Shown: positions 33,794 to 42,303 of the stretch, one piece after another | Numbering within the stretch: the first letter of the stretch is position 1 | How the letters are laid out: each line of letters opens with the position of its first letter | Assembly: GCF_002900965.1 (NCBI RefSeq) | Contig: NZ_PJOM01000001.1 | Location: 248,001 to 312,000 of the forward strand | Source of the DNA: Pseudotabrizicola formosa | Lineage (GTDB): Bacteria; Pseudomonadota; Alphaproteobacteria; Rhodobacterales; Rhodobacteraceae | DNA: 64,000 nucleotides | Direction: 5' to 3' | The notes under the pieces: generated by a model | Database searches by the model: none | Seen by the model: the letters and a program-made list of their open reading frames with translations, nothing else | Told to the model about the DNA's origin: nothing | Position numbers and translations under genes: made by a program

Positions 33794-34567
33794 ATGGCAG
33801 GCAGGTTTGACGCGTTTCTTGACCGGGTGTTGCAGCGCCGGGTGCAGCGCCGCTGGGGGGCGGTGGCCGACCGGGCGTCGACACTGGACCTTGAGACCCT
33901 GACGGCGGTGCGCGGGCGGGCGCGGGCGATCCGCCGTCAGCTGGACCGGGTGATCCATGAGGCGGAGCACCGGCTGGCGCTGCCGGTGATCGGCTCGAAC
34001 GCGATGCGTCGTCCGCTGGGCACCGACTGGTCCTGGCGGCCGACGCTGTGGCGCGGGCCGATTCCGGTGCCAGGGTTTTCTTCTGTTCCGGGCAAGGCGC
34101 AGGTCTGTGATGGGGCGACGGTGTTTCACGATTGCCGCCAGTCTGAGCTGACCGTGCGGCAGATCCGCAATACGCGGCCTGCCGATCTTGCCCCCTTTGG
34201 CTTTCGGATGGATGTGTTCCGCTTTGACGGGTCTTTCCTGAGCCTGGTGCTGGACCTGCCGCCCGAGGTGGCCAACGGATTGAAATTGCGCCATCTGATC
34301 CGGCTGGATGTGATCGTCGAGATGGAAAAGCCGCTGGAGATTTTCGCGCGGCTGAACATCAAGCACGGGCCCAATGTGGAGCAGATCGTGCGCGAGCTGC
34401 CGCTGGGGGATGAGGAGGTGATGGTGGAGTTTGACCTTGCCTATACCAAGATCAACGAAAAGCGGGTGGAGCGGCTGTGGGTGGACCTGATTTTCGAGGG
34501 GCCGGAGATGAACCAGATCATCCTGCGCGATGTGACCCTGGGCCGTCGGCCCCGGGCAGAGGTGTGA
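33794..34567 (+). CDS. DUF6478-like protein
   Basis: A 257-aa soluble protein of a Rhodobacteraceae family I recognise only as DUF6478. The N-terminal 65 residues are basic and helical (RVLQRRVQRRWG, RAIRRQLDRVIHEAEHRL). The C-terminal half is beta-rich: RMDVFRFDGSFLSLVLDLPPEV, LIRLDVIVEMEKPLEIFARLNIKHGPN, FDLAYTKINEKRVERLWVDLIFE. No signal peptide, membrane helix or catalytic motif is apparent. A frame extension upstream exists, but ATG 33794 precedes the conserved MAGRFDAFLDRVLQRRV. It is followed after 7 nt by another uncharacterised gene. Confidence 0.72.
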   Translation: MAGRFDAFLDRVLQRRVQRRWGAVADRASTLDLETLTAVRGRARAIRRQLDRVIHEAEHRLALPVIGSNAMRRPLGTDWSWRPTLWRGPIPVPGFSSVPGKAQVCDGATVFHDCRQSELTVRQIRNTRPADLAPFGFRMDVFRFDGSFLSLVLDLPPEVANGLKLRHLIRLDVIVEMEKPLEIFARLNIKHGPNVEQIVRELPLGDEEVMVEFDLAYTKINEKRVERLWVDLIFEGPEMNQIILRDVTLGRRPRAEV

Positions 34568-34574
34568 GGCAGAG

Positions 34575-34949
34575 ATGTCGGAACAACGGCTGACCAAGAC
34601 CCGCATCCGGGCCGGAGTCTGGGAAGGGGTGCTGACGGGGGGGGCAGACCAGCCCAGGCTGGAGGTGTGGCTGTTGGACCAGCCCCTTGCCGGTGTGGCG
34701 GTGGCGCCTGTGCCGGGCCGGGCCGGGGACTGGGCGGTGCGGGTGCCGATTCCGGCCGAGGTGCTGAGCGAGGGGGTGCAGACCTTCCTGATCCGCGCGG
34801 CGGGCAGCGACCAGACGCTGGCGCATTTCACCATCATCACCGGGGTGGCGATGGAGGAGGATCTGCGGGCCGAGGTGGACCTGCTGCGGCAGGAGTTGGA
34901 CATGCTCAAACGCGCGTTCCGGCGACATTGTCTGGAAACGATGGGATAG
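34575..34949 (+). CDS. Conserved hypothetical protein paired with DUF6478
   Basis: A 124-aa protein. An immunoglobulin-like beta segment (IRAGVWEGVLTG, LEVWLLDQPLAGVAVAPVPG, WAVRVPIPAEVLSEGVQTFLI) precedes a short coiled coil at the C terminus (EEDLRAEVDLLRQELDMLKRAFRRH). No function is evident. The 7-nt spacing to the DUF6478 gene argues for a two-gene operon and a joint role; the coiled coil may mediate pairing. Confidence 0.65.
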   Translation: MSEQRLTKTRIRAGVWEGVLTGGADQPRLEVWLLDQPLAGVAVAPVPGRAGDWAVRVPIPAEVLSEGVQTFLIRAAGSDQTLAHFTIITGVAMEEDLRAEVDLLRQELDMLKRAFRRHCLETMG

Positions 34950-35004
34950 CGGAGCTGTCGGATTTGGTGGAGCGGGCTGTCGCCCGCACGCGATGTGTCG
35001 GGCC

Positions 35005-35092
35005 GCGGCTGCGCCGCGATCCCTCCGCTGGGGGGCTTTGCCCCCGCCGCGCGCAGGGCGCGGCCCCCCCAGGATATTTGGGAACAGGAAAT
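35005..35092 (+). repeat. Dispersed element, GGATATTT-N3-AACAGG family
   Basis: A series of nested GC hairpins (GCGGC-TGC-GCCGC near 35006, GGGGGC-TTT-GCCCCC near 35030) leads to GGATATTT-GGG-AACAGGAAAT at 35072-35092. The final 21 nt match the copy at 18458-18478 outside the spacer. It lies between the DUF6478 pair and the AEC transporter. Confidence 0.6.
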
Positions 35093-35170
35093 GACCAGGG
35101 TGGCGGTCTGGCGGGTTGCGGGGGCGTCGGCTTTCTGAAAGCCTGAGCCGAGCCCGTTGAAAGTGAAACT

Positions 35171-36106
35171 ATGCTGCCGATCCTTTTGAAGACCCTGCCG
35201 TTCTTTGCGCTGATCGGGTTGGGCTATCTGGCCGGGCGGACGCGGTTTTTCGGGGCGGAGGCGACGGCGGCGCTGACGAAATTCGTATTCTATTTCGCGC
35301 TGTCGGCGATGCTGTTCGGCTTTGCGGCCAATCTGTCGCTGGGCGAGATCTTCGAGTGGCCTTTTGTCTTTGCCTATCTGTCGGCCTCGGTGCTGGTCTA
35401 TCTGCTGGCGACCGGGGTGGCCCTGTGGCGGGGGGTGTCGGTGGAGGAGGCGGCGGTCGAGGCACAATGCGCGGTGATCGGCAATGTGGGCTTTCTGGGG
35501 GTGCCGATGCTGGTGCTGCTGCTGGGCGCGGCGGCGGCGGGGCCGGTGCTCTTGGTGCTGGCGGTGGATCTGATCGTGTTTTCCTCGGTGATCACGCTGG
35601 TGATCACGGCGCGGCGCGAGGGGCGGATGTCCCTGGGGATTTTCCGGGTGCTGGGGCTGGGGTTGCTCAAGAACCCGATGATCGTGTCGATCGTGCTGGG
35701 GCTGGCCTGGGGGGCGACGGGCTGGGCGCTGCCGGGGCCGGTGAATGAGTTCATGACCACATTGGGCGCGGCGGCCACACCGGGCGCGCTGTTTGCCATC
35801 GGGGCCTCGCTGGCCGGGCGGGCGGCGGAGCGGGTGCAGGTGGCGGTCTGGCTGGCCAGTGCCAAGCTGGTGCTGCATCCGGCGGCGGTGGCGCTGGCGG
35901 CGCTGGTGATTTTTCCGGTGGAGCGCTATGCGGCGGGGGTGATGATTGCGGCGGCCGCCCTGCCGGTGGCGGGCAATGTGTATATATTGGCCGCGCATTT
36001 CGGCGTGGCGCCGCAGCGGGTGTCGACGGCGATCCTGCTGTCAACGGCGGCGAGCGTGCTGACGGTGACGGCGGTGATTGCCCTGGTGAATGGAGGAACG
36101 GGATGA
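35171..36106 (+). CDS. AEC family transporter
   Basis: A 311-aa membrane protein with ten hydrophobic segments in two five-helix halves. It opens LKTLPFFALIGLGYLAGRTRFFGAEATAALTKFVFYFALSAMLF. The family Asn-Gly region is CAVIGNVGFLGVPMLVLLLG and the second half begins LLKNPMIVSIVLGLAWG. Auxin-efflux-carrier relatives in bacteria move dicarboxylates such as malate or other organic anions; the substrate is not evident. The stop overlaps the fghA start as ATGA. A second, unrelated-strand AEC gene lies at 41.3-42.2 kb. Confidence 0.85.
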   Translation: MLPILLKTLPFFALIGLGYLAGRTRFFGAEATAALTKFVFYFALSAMLFGFAANLSLGEIFEWPFVFAYLSASVLVYLLATGVALWRGVSVEEAAVEAQCAVIGNVGFLGVPMLVLLLGAAAAGPVLLVLAVDLIVFSSVITLVITARREGRMSLGIFRVLGLGLLKNPMIVSIVLGLAWGATGWALPGPVNEFMTTLGAAATPGALFAIGASLAGRAAERVQVAVWLASAKLVLHPAAVALAALVIFPVERYAAGVMIAAAALPVAGNVYILAAHFGVAPQRVSTAILLSTAASVLTVTAVIALVNGGTG

Positions 36107-36933
36107 AGACGGTAGCGGAAAACAGGGCCTTTGGCGGGGTGCAGGGGGTGTATTCGCATGCCTCGAGCGCGACGGGGACCGAGATGATCTTCGGCCTGTT
36201 CCTGCCCGAGGGGGCCGAGGACGGGCCGGTGCCGCTGATCTGGTTTCTGTCGGGGCTGACCTGCACGCATGAGAATGCGATGGTGAAATCCAACGCACAG
36301 CGCTGGGCGGCCGAGGCGGGGGTGGGGATCGTGTTTCCCGACACCTCGCCGCGCGGGCCGGGGGTGGCGGATGATGCGGCCTTCGATCTGGGGCAGGGGG
36401 CGGGGTTCTATGTGAACGCCACGCAAAAGCCCTGGGCTCCGCAGTTCCGGATGTGGGATTATGTGACCGAGGATCTGCCGCGCTTGTTGTTCAGCGCGTT
36501 CCCGCTGGCCGAGGAGGCGCAGGCGATTACGGGGCATTCGATGGGCGGGCATGGGGCGCTGACGATTGCGATGAGCTTTCCGGGACGATTCAAGTCGGTG
36601 TCGGCCTTTGCGCCGATCTGCCATCCGACCGCCGGAGACTGGGGGCGCAAGCAGTTTGCGGCCTATCTGGGGACAGATGAGAGCACCTGGGCCGCGCATG
36701 ATGCGACATTGCTGATGCGCAAGCGCGGGTTTGACGGGCCGGTTCTGGTGGATCAGGGCACAGCGGACCAGTTCATCGACCTGCTCAAGCCCGAGGCTTT
36801 GGCCGAGGCCATTGCCGCACGGCGGCAGGGGGGGGCGGTGCGGATGCAGAAGGGCTATGACCACAGCTATTTCTTTGTGTCCTCTTTCATGGAAGAGCAT
36901 ATCGGGTTCCACGCCAAGGCCTTGTATGGGTGA
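36103..36933 (+). CDS. fghA: S-formylglutathione hydrolase
   Basis: A 276-aa esterase-D-type alpha/beta hydrolase that splits S-formylglutathione to formate and glutathione in formaldehyde detoxification. The nucleophile Ser is in ITGHSMGGHGAL, the Asp in LVDQGTADQF and the His in GYDHSYFFV. LSGLTCTHENAMVKSNAQRWAAE and DTSPRGPGV are further diagnostic stretches. The usual partner, glutathione-dependent formaldehyde dehydrogenase, is not in the window. It lies in a tight run with the AEC transporter and the YaiI-family gene. Confidence 0.93.
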   Translation: MKTVAENRAFGGVQGVYSHASSATGTEMIFGLFLPEGAEDGPVPLIWFLSGLTCTHENAMVKSNAQRWAAEAGVGIVFPDTSPRGPGVADDAAFDLGQGAGFYVNATQKPWAPQFRMWDYVTEDLPRLLFSAFPLAEEAQAITGHSMGGHGALTIAMSFPGRFKSVSAFAPICHPTAGDWGRKQFAAYLGTDESTWAAHDATLLMRKRGFDGPVLVDQGTADQFIDLLKPEALAEAIAARRQGGAVRMQKGYDHSYFFVSSFMEEHIGFHAKALYG

Positions 36934-36936
36934 GCG

Positions 36937-37392
36937 ATGACGCGGGTGTTCATTGATGCCGATGCCTGCCCGGTGAAGGCGGAGGCCGAGCGGGTGGCCA
37001 CGCGGCATGGGGTGCGGATGCTGGTGGTGTCGAATGGCGGCATCCGGCCATCGGCGAATCCGCTGGTGGAAAGCGTGTTTGTTGCCGCCGGCCCGGATGA
37101 GGCCGACAAGTGGATTGCCGAGGCCTGTGGCCCGGGCGATGTGGTGGTGACGGGGGACATTCCCCTGGCCGCGAAATGCGTGGCGGCGGGGGCGCGGGTG
37201 GTCAAGCACAATGGCGAAGAGCTGAGCACCGCCAATATCGGGATGGCGCTGGCCACGCGTGATTTGATGCAGGATCTGCGCAGCGCCGATCCGTTCCGGC
37301 AGGGGGGCGGGCGGCCGTTTTCCAAGGCGGACCGGTCGCGGTTTCTGGATGTGCTGGACCGGGCGCTGCGGGCGGCGCAGCGGATGGGTTGA
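36937..37392 (+). CDS. YaiI/YqxD (DUF188) family protein
   Basis: A 151-aa PIN-like domain protein. It has [16 protein letters not shown] at the N terminus, [42 protein letters not shown] and the C-terminal [22 protein letters not shown], all diagnostic of the UPF0178 family. Acidic residues (Asp in IDADAC, TGDIPLA) suggest a metal-dependent nuclease-like centre, but no activity is established. It starts 3 nt after the fghA stop. Confidence 0.88.
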   Translation: MTRVFIDADACPVKAEAERVATRHGVRMLVVSNGGIRPSANPLVESVFVAAGPDEADKWIAEACGPGDVVVTGDIPLAAKCVAAGARVVKHNGEELSTANIGMALATRDLMQDLRSADPFRQGGGRPFSKADRSRFLDVLDRALRAAQRMG

Positions 37393-37442
37393 AAATCAGC
37401 GCAGCGCGGGGCTTTATGCCGCCGGGCAAACAGAGGTGCAGC

Positions 37443-38069
37443 ATGACACGACCCGAAGCGGTGGTTTTCGATATCGGCAATGTGTTGATGTCCTGGGACC
37501 CGGAAGGGTTTTATGATCGGCGGCTGGGCGAGGCCGGGCGCAGGCGGCTGTTTGCCGAGACCGGGATCGAGGCGATGAATGTGGCCATTGATGCCGGAGC
37601 GCCATTCCGCGCCACGGTGGAGGCGCATGCTCAGGCGCATGGCGCGTGGCGCGACGAGATCCTGTGCTGGTATCACAACTGGATCGAGATGGCGGCACCG
37701 CGCATCGAGGGGTCGATCGCGCTGTTGCGGGCGTTGCGCGGGAAGGGGGTGCCGGTGCTGGCGCTGACCAATTTCGGCGATGACAGTTTTACCTATGCCC
37801 AGAGCCAGTATGATTTTTTGAACGAATTCGACCGGGCCTTTGTTTCGGCCCGGATGGGGGCGAGCAAGCCGGAGCCCGAGATCTACCGGCAGATGGAAGA
37901 GGCGACCGGGATCGCGCCGGAGCGGTTGATCTTTACCGATGACAAGGCCGAGAACATCGAGGCGGCGGCGGCGCGGGGCTGGCGGGTTCATCTGTTCACC
38001 GGTTGGCAGGGGTGGGCCGCGCGGCTGGTGGACGAGGGATTGCTGACGAAAACGGAGGCGGGGCTATGA
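37443..38069 (+). CDS. HAD-superfamily hydrolase
   Basis: A 208-aa HAD-IA phosphatase-like protein. Motif I is VVFDIGNVLMSWDP (nucleophile Asp), motif II ALTNFGDDSF, the Lys is in GASKPEPEIYRQM, and motif III is FTDDKAENIEAA. The DIGNVL form matches YihX-type sugar-phosphate phosphatases and epoxide-hydrolase N-terminal relatives; the substrate is unknown. ATG 37443 gives the standard start; a TTG overlapping the previous gene is less likely. It is joined to the next gene by an ATGA overlap. Confidence 0.85.
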   Translation: MTRPEAVVFDIGNVLMSWDPEGFYDRRLGEAGRRRLFAETGIEAMNVAIDAGAPFRATVEAHAQAHGAWRDEILCWYHNWIEMAAPRIEGSIALLRALRGKGVPVLALTNFGDDSFTYAQSQYDFLNEFDRAFVSARMGASKPEPEIYRQMEEATGIAPERLIFTDDKAENIEAAAARGWRVHLFTGWQGWAARLVDEGLLTKTEAGL

Positions 38070-38965
38070 CGGTGCGGATCATCGGGCCGGAGGTCGAGGC
38101 GCGGCTGACCTGGGAGGGGCTGACCAATGCGCTGGAGGCGGGGCATCTGCGGCCACGGGCGGAGATCCGTGATATGGTGCTGTATCGCGGTGGGGACACG
38201 CTGCTGAACCGGGCCGCCTGGATTGACGGGCTGGGGCAACTGGTGAAGGTGGCGACGGTGTTTCCGGGCAACGGGGCGCAGGGATTGCCCAGCGTGAACG
38301 GGGCGGTGACGCTGTATGACGACCGTACCGGCGTGCTGACGGCGCTGGTCGATTTCCATCTGGTGACGAAGTGGAAGACCGCGGGAGATTCGCTGCTCTC
38401 GGCCAAGCGGTTGGCGCGCAAGGACTCGCGCCGCATCCTGCTGGTGGGGGCGGGGACGGTCGCGCGGTCGATGATCAGCGCCTATGCCAGCGTTTTCCCG
38501 CAGGCGGAATTCATGGTGTGGAGCCGGAACCGGGCCACGGCGGCGGCGATGGGATTGCCGGTGGCGGAGGATCTGGAGGCGGCGGTGCGGGCGGCGGATA
38601 TCATCTGCACCGCGACCATGGCCAAAGAGCCGCTGATCAAGGGCGACTGGTTGCAACCCGGGCAGCATCTGGACCTGATCGGGGCCTATACGCCCGCGAT
38701 GCGCGAGGTGGATGACGCGGCCATGGCACGGGCGCGGCTGTTCGTGGACAGCCGGGCCACGACCATTGGCCATATTGGCGAGCTGCTCGCACCGATGGCC
38801 AGCGGCGCGATATCCGACTCGGATGTGATTGCGGATTTCTACGACGATCCGGCGGGATTTGCCCGCCGGTCCAATGATGAGATCACGATCGCCAAGAACG
38901 GCGGTGGCGCGCATCTGGACCTGATGACGGCGGATTACATCGCGCGGATGGCGTCAGGGGAGTGA
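38066..38965 (+). CDS. Ornithine cyclodeaminase/mu-crystallin family protein
   Basis: A 299-aa NAD(P)-binding protein. The conserved Lys is in FHLVTKWKTAGDSLLSAKRLAR, the Rossmann motif is ILLVGAGTVARSMISAYASVFP, and IICTATMAKEPLIKGDWLQPGQHLDLIGAY follows. Family members deaminate ornithine to proline, reduce cyclic imines or dehydrogenate amino acids. This sequence does not decide between them. It is translationally coupled to the HAD gene, giving a four-gene co-directional run from fghA. Confidence 0.85.
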   Translation: MTVRIIGPEVEARLTWEGLTNALEAGHLRPRAEIRDMVLYRGGDTLLNRAAWIDGLGQLVKVATVFPGNGAQGLPSVNGAVTLYDDRTGVLTALVDFHLVTKWKTAGDSLLSAKRLARKDSRRILLVGAGTVARSMISAYASVFPQAEFMVWSRNRATAAAMGLPVAEDLEAAVRAADIICTATMAKEPLIKGDWLQPGQHLDLIGAYTPAMREVDDAAMARARLFVDSRATTIGHIGELLAPMASGAISDSDVIADFYDDPAGFARRSNDEITIAKNGGGAHLDLMTADYIARMASGE

Positions 38966-39082
38966 TGCGGCAAGGCGATGCAGCGGTGCTCACGATCTGT
39001 TTGACAGCGTGATGGCGGGCGGAGCGGAACCGTCTGGGCATGGCGGGGGTTATCTGACACCCCATCCCAGTCAGGAAACCTT

Positions 39083-39889
39083 ATGCCCGTCAAACTGCAC
39101 GTTGAGACCGCCGGACCCGAAAACGGCCGCCCTGTCATTCTGATCCACGGCTGGCCACTGTCCGGCAAGGCCTGGGAGCATCAGGTGCCTGCGCTGGTGG
39201 AAGAAGGCTTTCGCGTCATCACCTATGATCGCCGCGGGTTCGGCCAGTCGGAGAAACCCGAAAGCGGGTATGATTATGATAACCTTGCAAAAGACCTGTC
39301 GGATCTGATCGAGGCGCATGATCTGAAGGATGTGACGCTGGTCGGGTTTTCGATGGGCGGCGGCGAAGTGGCCCGCTATATCCGCAACCACGGCGAGGAG
39401 CGGCTGCATTCGGTGGTCTTTGCCTCATCGGTCACGCCGTTCATGCTGCGCTCGGAAGACAATCTGCAAGGTCCGCTGACCGAAGCGGCGGCACAAGAGA
39501 TGGAGCAGGGCCTGCGCAAGGATCGCAGCGCGTTTTTTGACCAGTTCACCCGCGATTTCTTTTCGGCAGATGGCGAACTGAAGGTGTCGGAGGACGAGCG
39601 GCAAAAGGCCATCGCATTGTGCGAGCAATCCGATCCATCGGCGGCCCTGCAATGCATGACGTCATTCGGCACCACCGATTTCCGCGAGGATCTGGAAAAG
39701 GTGACGGTGCCGACGCTGGTCCTGCATGGCGATGCCGATGGAATCGTGCCCTTTGTCGGATCGGGTGCGCGTACCGGCACGCATGTGGCGCACAGCACCA
39801 CGGCGCTGATCAACGACGCCCCCCATGGTGTGACCGCAAGCCATGCCGAGGCGTTCAATGCCTCGCTGATCCGCTTTCTGAACGAATGA
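39083..39889 (+). CDS. Alpha/beta hydrolase, cofactor-free haloperoxidase type
   Basis: A 268-aa hydrolase. It shows the oxyanion HGWPLSGKAWEHQ, YDRRGFGQSEKP, nucleophile Ser in LVGFSMGGGEVARYI, Asp in LHGDADGIVPF and His in APHGVTASHAEAFN. The GFSMGGGE elbow and RRGFGQS stretch are those of non-haem chloroperoxidases, which in vivo are probably esterases. AGGAAA precedes the ATG. It appears to be a single-gene unit with its own 117-nt upstream region. Confidence 0.88.
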   Translation: MPVKLHVETAGPENGRPVILIHGWPLSGKAWEHQVPALVEEGFRVITYDRRGFGQSEKPESGYDYDNLAKDLSDLIEAHDLKDVTLVGFSMGGGEVARYIRNHGEERLHSVVFASSVTPFMLRSEDNLQGPLTEAAAQEMEQGLRKDRSAFFDQFTRDFFSADGELKVSEDERQKAIALCEQSDPSAALQCMTSFGTTDFREDLEKVTVPTLVLHGDADGIVPFVGSGARTGTHVAHSTTALINDAPHGVTASHAEAFNASLIRFLNE

Positions 39890-39992
39890 CGGGCCGGGGT
39901 ATGATACCCTGTGTTACACCCGCCTCGCCTGGACGTGACAGGATCACGCCGGGCGGGGGATTTCACGACACCGAGACATCCCCTATATCCGT

Positions 39993-40598
39993 ATGATGAA
40001 CCGTAGAACCGCCATATTGGCCCCGCTCGCCCTTTTCGCGCTTGGCGCACCGGCCGCTGCTGCGCCGATCCCGCTGGCTGACCTGTCGGCCTATCTGAAC
40101 CGGCTGACGACGGTGCAGGCCGATTTCACCCAGGTGAACGGGGACGGCACCATTGCCACCGGCAAGCTGTATATCCAGAGGCCCGGGCGCATCCGGTTTG
40201 AATATGCGCCGCCTGACCGCAGTCTGGTGATGGCCGGGGGGCAGCAGGTGGCGATCTTTGACGCTAAGTCGAACCAGCCGCCCGAGCAATATCCGCTGCG
40301 GCGCACCCCGCTGAACCTGATCCTGGCGGCGGATGTCAACCTGGGTCGGAACGGGATGGTTGTGGGCCATCGGGAGGTGGAAAATACCACCCGCGTGATC
40401 GCGCAAGACCCCGAGAACCCGGCCTATGGCACCATCGAGCTGGTGTTTACCGCCAATCCGGTGGAATTGCGGCAATGGATCATCACCGATGATGTCGGCA
40501 ATCAGACCACGGTCATTCTGGGAGAGATGGTCAAGGGCGGGTCGATGCCGGCGTCCTATTTCGATATCAACGGCGAAATCTCGAAACGCGGCCAATAA
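39993..40598 (+). CDS. lolA: Outer-membrane lipoprotein carrier LolA
   Basis: A 201-aa periplasmic chaperone carrying lipoproteins from LolCDE to the outer membrane. It has a signal peptide (LAPLALFALGAPAAA|AP), then LTTVQADFTQVNGDGTIATGKLYIQRPGRIRFEYAPPD, the characteristic first strands of the LolA half-barrel. The C-terminal IITDDVGNQTTVILGEMVKGGSMP is also family-typical. Two adjacent ATGs (39993, 39996) exist and no good Shine-Dalgarno is seen. A GC hairpin terminator follows. Confidence 0.92.
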   Translation: MMNRRTAILAPLALFALGAPAAAAPIPLADLSAYLNRLTTVQADFTQVNGDGTIATGKLYIQRPGRIRFEYAPPDRSLVMAGGQQVAIFDAKSNQPPEQYPLRRTPLNLILAADVNLGRNGMVVGHREVENTTRVIAQDPENPAYGTIELVFTANPVELRQWIITDDVGNQTTVILGEMVKGGSMPASYFDINGEISKRGQ

Positions 40599-40625
40599 GG
40601 GGCTGTGCCCGCGCGGCTGTGCCAC

Positions 40626-40650
40626 GGGCCGGGGTAGTGCGCCCCGGCCC
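40626..40650. terminator. Bidirectional terminator-like hairpin
   Basis: GGGCCGGGG (40626-40634) pairs perfectly with CCCCGGCCC (40642-40650) around TAGTGCG. It lies between convergent lolA and the transglycosylase-like gene. There is no T-run, so its efficiency in intrinsic termination is uncertain. Confidence 0.55.
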
Positions 40651-40667
40651 ATGGCAGAGGTCTGTCG

Positions 40668-41258
40668 TCAGGCGCGACCGCAGGTCATCAGTTGCTGGGC
40701 ATACATGTTTGACCGGATCTGCACCCGGGCTGCTACATCCACCAGCCAGGGCTTTGCCAGATAGCTTTGCCGGGCAAAGCCGGTGCGCCCTTCGTGATAG
40801 GCCAGATACTGGTTCTGGGCATCGGTTTTTGACACGCCAAGCCGCTGCTGGGTCTGATCCATGTACCAGCCCATGAAATCTGTGGCGTCAGAGATCCGGT
40901 CGCGGCGGGCAGAGCGGCGGTTCTGATCCTGCTGATATTCTTCCCAGGTGCCGTTCAGGGCCTGGGAATAGCCATAGGCCGAAGATTGCCGCCCCATCGG
41001 GATGATCCCCAGCGCAAACTGGTGCGGGGTCTGGGCATTGCCGATGAATTTCGATTCCTGATGGATGGTGGCCATCTGAACATGAATGGGAATGCCCCAT
41101 TTGCGTTCTGTCGCCTTCATCGCGCGGAAGTATTGCGGACGCTCACGCACGATGGCGCAGGCGTTTTCCAAATCACGGGGCGCCGAAAACCTGCCACTGC
41201 CACCGCCACAGGCGGCCAATAGCAACAAGATCATCGACGCGCGGAGAAGTCTGCTCAT
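40668..41258 (-). CDS. Lytic-transglycosylase-like lipoprotein
   Basis: A 196-aa protein with a lipoprotein signal peptide (lipobox LLAAC, Cys17) and an SLT-like lysozyme-fold domain. The catalytic Glu is probably in MATIHQESKFIGNAQTPHQ. The GYSQALNGTWEEYQ stretch corresponds to the AxGLMQ...T/W-YL part, and YLAYHEGRTGFARQSY to the AYNxG region. The motifs depart from classical MltC/Slt (no GLMQ), so this is a divergent, family-typical Rhodobacteraceae form. It would act on peptidoglycan from the outer or inner membrane. Confidence 0.8.
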   Translation of the reverse strand: MSRLLRASMILLLLAACGGGSGRFSAPRDLENACAIVRERPQYFRAMKATERKWGIPIHVQMATIHQESKFIGNAQTPHQFALGIIPMGRQSSAYGYSQALNGTWEEYQQDQNRRSARRDRISDATDFMGWYMDQTQQRLGVSKTDAQNQYLAYHEGRTGFARQSYLAKPWLVDVAARVQIRSNMYAQQLMTCGRA

Positions 41259-41336
41259 TTGCCCCTCGCACGTTTATATTTATTGTCCTGATGATAGGGC
41301 AAATGTGCTGCGGGGGAAATGGGGCACGGCGGCGGT

Positions 41337-42248
41337 TCAGATCAGAAATCCGAGAGTGAGCGGTAAAGTGATGATCGCAAGCAAGGTGGAGGCGATGACA
41401 AGCCCCGCGACCGCATCGGCATCGGCCCCGTATTTCTCGGCCAGCATGTAGGAGGTGACCGCCACCGGGGTGCTGATCTGCACCACCAGAACCGCAAAGG
41501 CCACCGGGTCCAGCGCGAAGAAGCGGCCCACGGCGACGGCGACCGCCACGGTCAGGCCGCCGCGCATCAAGGACAGCCAGAGGGCGCGGCCCAGCCGCCC
41601 CGGCGTCAGCCGCGCCACGGCGACGCCCAGCGTGATCAGCATCATCGGAATGGCGATCTGGCCCAGCAGGGTCAGCGCATTGGTCAGCCAGTCCGGGGTC
41701 TGCCAGCCCTGCCACAAGAACAGCGCGCCCAGCAGCGTGGCCCCCATCGCCGGTTCCTTGACGATGCGCAGGGCCGAGCCGCCGCCCGACACCAGCCAGA
41801 TGCCGAAGGTGAAGCTCCACACCATCATCACCGCGAAAATCACCACGGCGTAGCCCAGCCCCGCCTCGCCAAAGGCGAACATGGCAAGGGGCAGGCCGAC
41901 ATTGCCGGTATTGCCAAAGATCAGCGGGCCCAGATAGGTGCGCCGGTCCAGCCCCAGGCCCTTGACCACCCCCCACAGGAGGAGCGTCAGCGCCCCGTAA
42001 GCCGCAACGGCGGCCAGGCTCACGGCGGTCAGCGCCGCCGGGTCAAGCTCGGTTTTCATCAGCGCGGTGAAGATCAGCGCCGGCACCGACAGGGTCATCG
42101 ACAGGCGGGTGATGAACTCCATCCGGTATTCATGGCCGGTCTTGACCCACAGATATCCGATGGCGCCCAGCAGGCCGACAGGGGCCACGATTTCCAGCAC
42201 TGTGAGGATAAGGACCACAGTTTGTTTCCTTAAATCATCGCCTGTCAT
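41337..42248 (-). CDS. AEC family transporter
   Basis: A 303-aa, ten-helix membrane protein. It opens TVLEIVAPVGLLGAIGYLWVKTGHEYRMEFITRLSMTLSVPALIFTALM, with the family centre GPLIFGNTGNVGLPLAMFAFGEAGLGYAVV and a second-half start VKEPAMGATLLGALFLW. It is distinct in sequence from the other AEC gene at 35.2 kb (NTGNVGLPL versus NVGFLGVPM). The substrate is probably an organic anion but cannot be named. It is divergent from hspQ across 55 nt. Confidence 0.85.
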   Translation of the reverse strand: MTGDDLRKQTVVLILTVLEIVAPVGLLGAIGYLWVKTGHEYRMEFITRLSMTLSVPALIFTALMKTELDPAALTAVSLAAVAAYGALTLLLWGVVKGLGLDRRTYLGPLIFGNTGNVGLPLAMFAFGEAGLGYAVVIFAVMMVWSFTFGIWLVSGGGSALRIVKEPAMGATLLGALFLWQGWQTPDWLTNALTLLGQIAIPMMLITLGVAVARLTPGRLGRALWLSLMRGGLTVAVAVAVGRFFALDPVAFAVLVVQISTPVAVTSYMLAEKYGADADAVAGLVIASTLLAIITLPLTLGFLI

Positions 42249-42303
42249 GTGGACAAGGCCCTTGCATCGGGATTAATAACCATCCGAAGGGGATTGCAAT
42301 GCG

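Noticed and set aside
33596-35998. Minus-strand open frame of 800 codons
   Set aside because: It is a mirror of the high-GC third-position bias of the DUF6478 and AEC genes; the translation is low-complexity His/Pro/Arg/Gln-rich with no domain.
42261-42292. Heat-shock (RpoH-type) promoter ahead of hspQ
   Set aside because: CTTG-N15-CCAT is suggestive, but transcription would begin about at the ribosome binding site; too weak to call.
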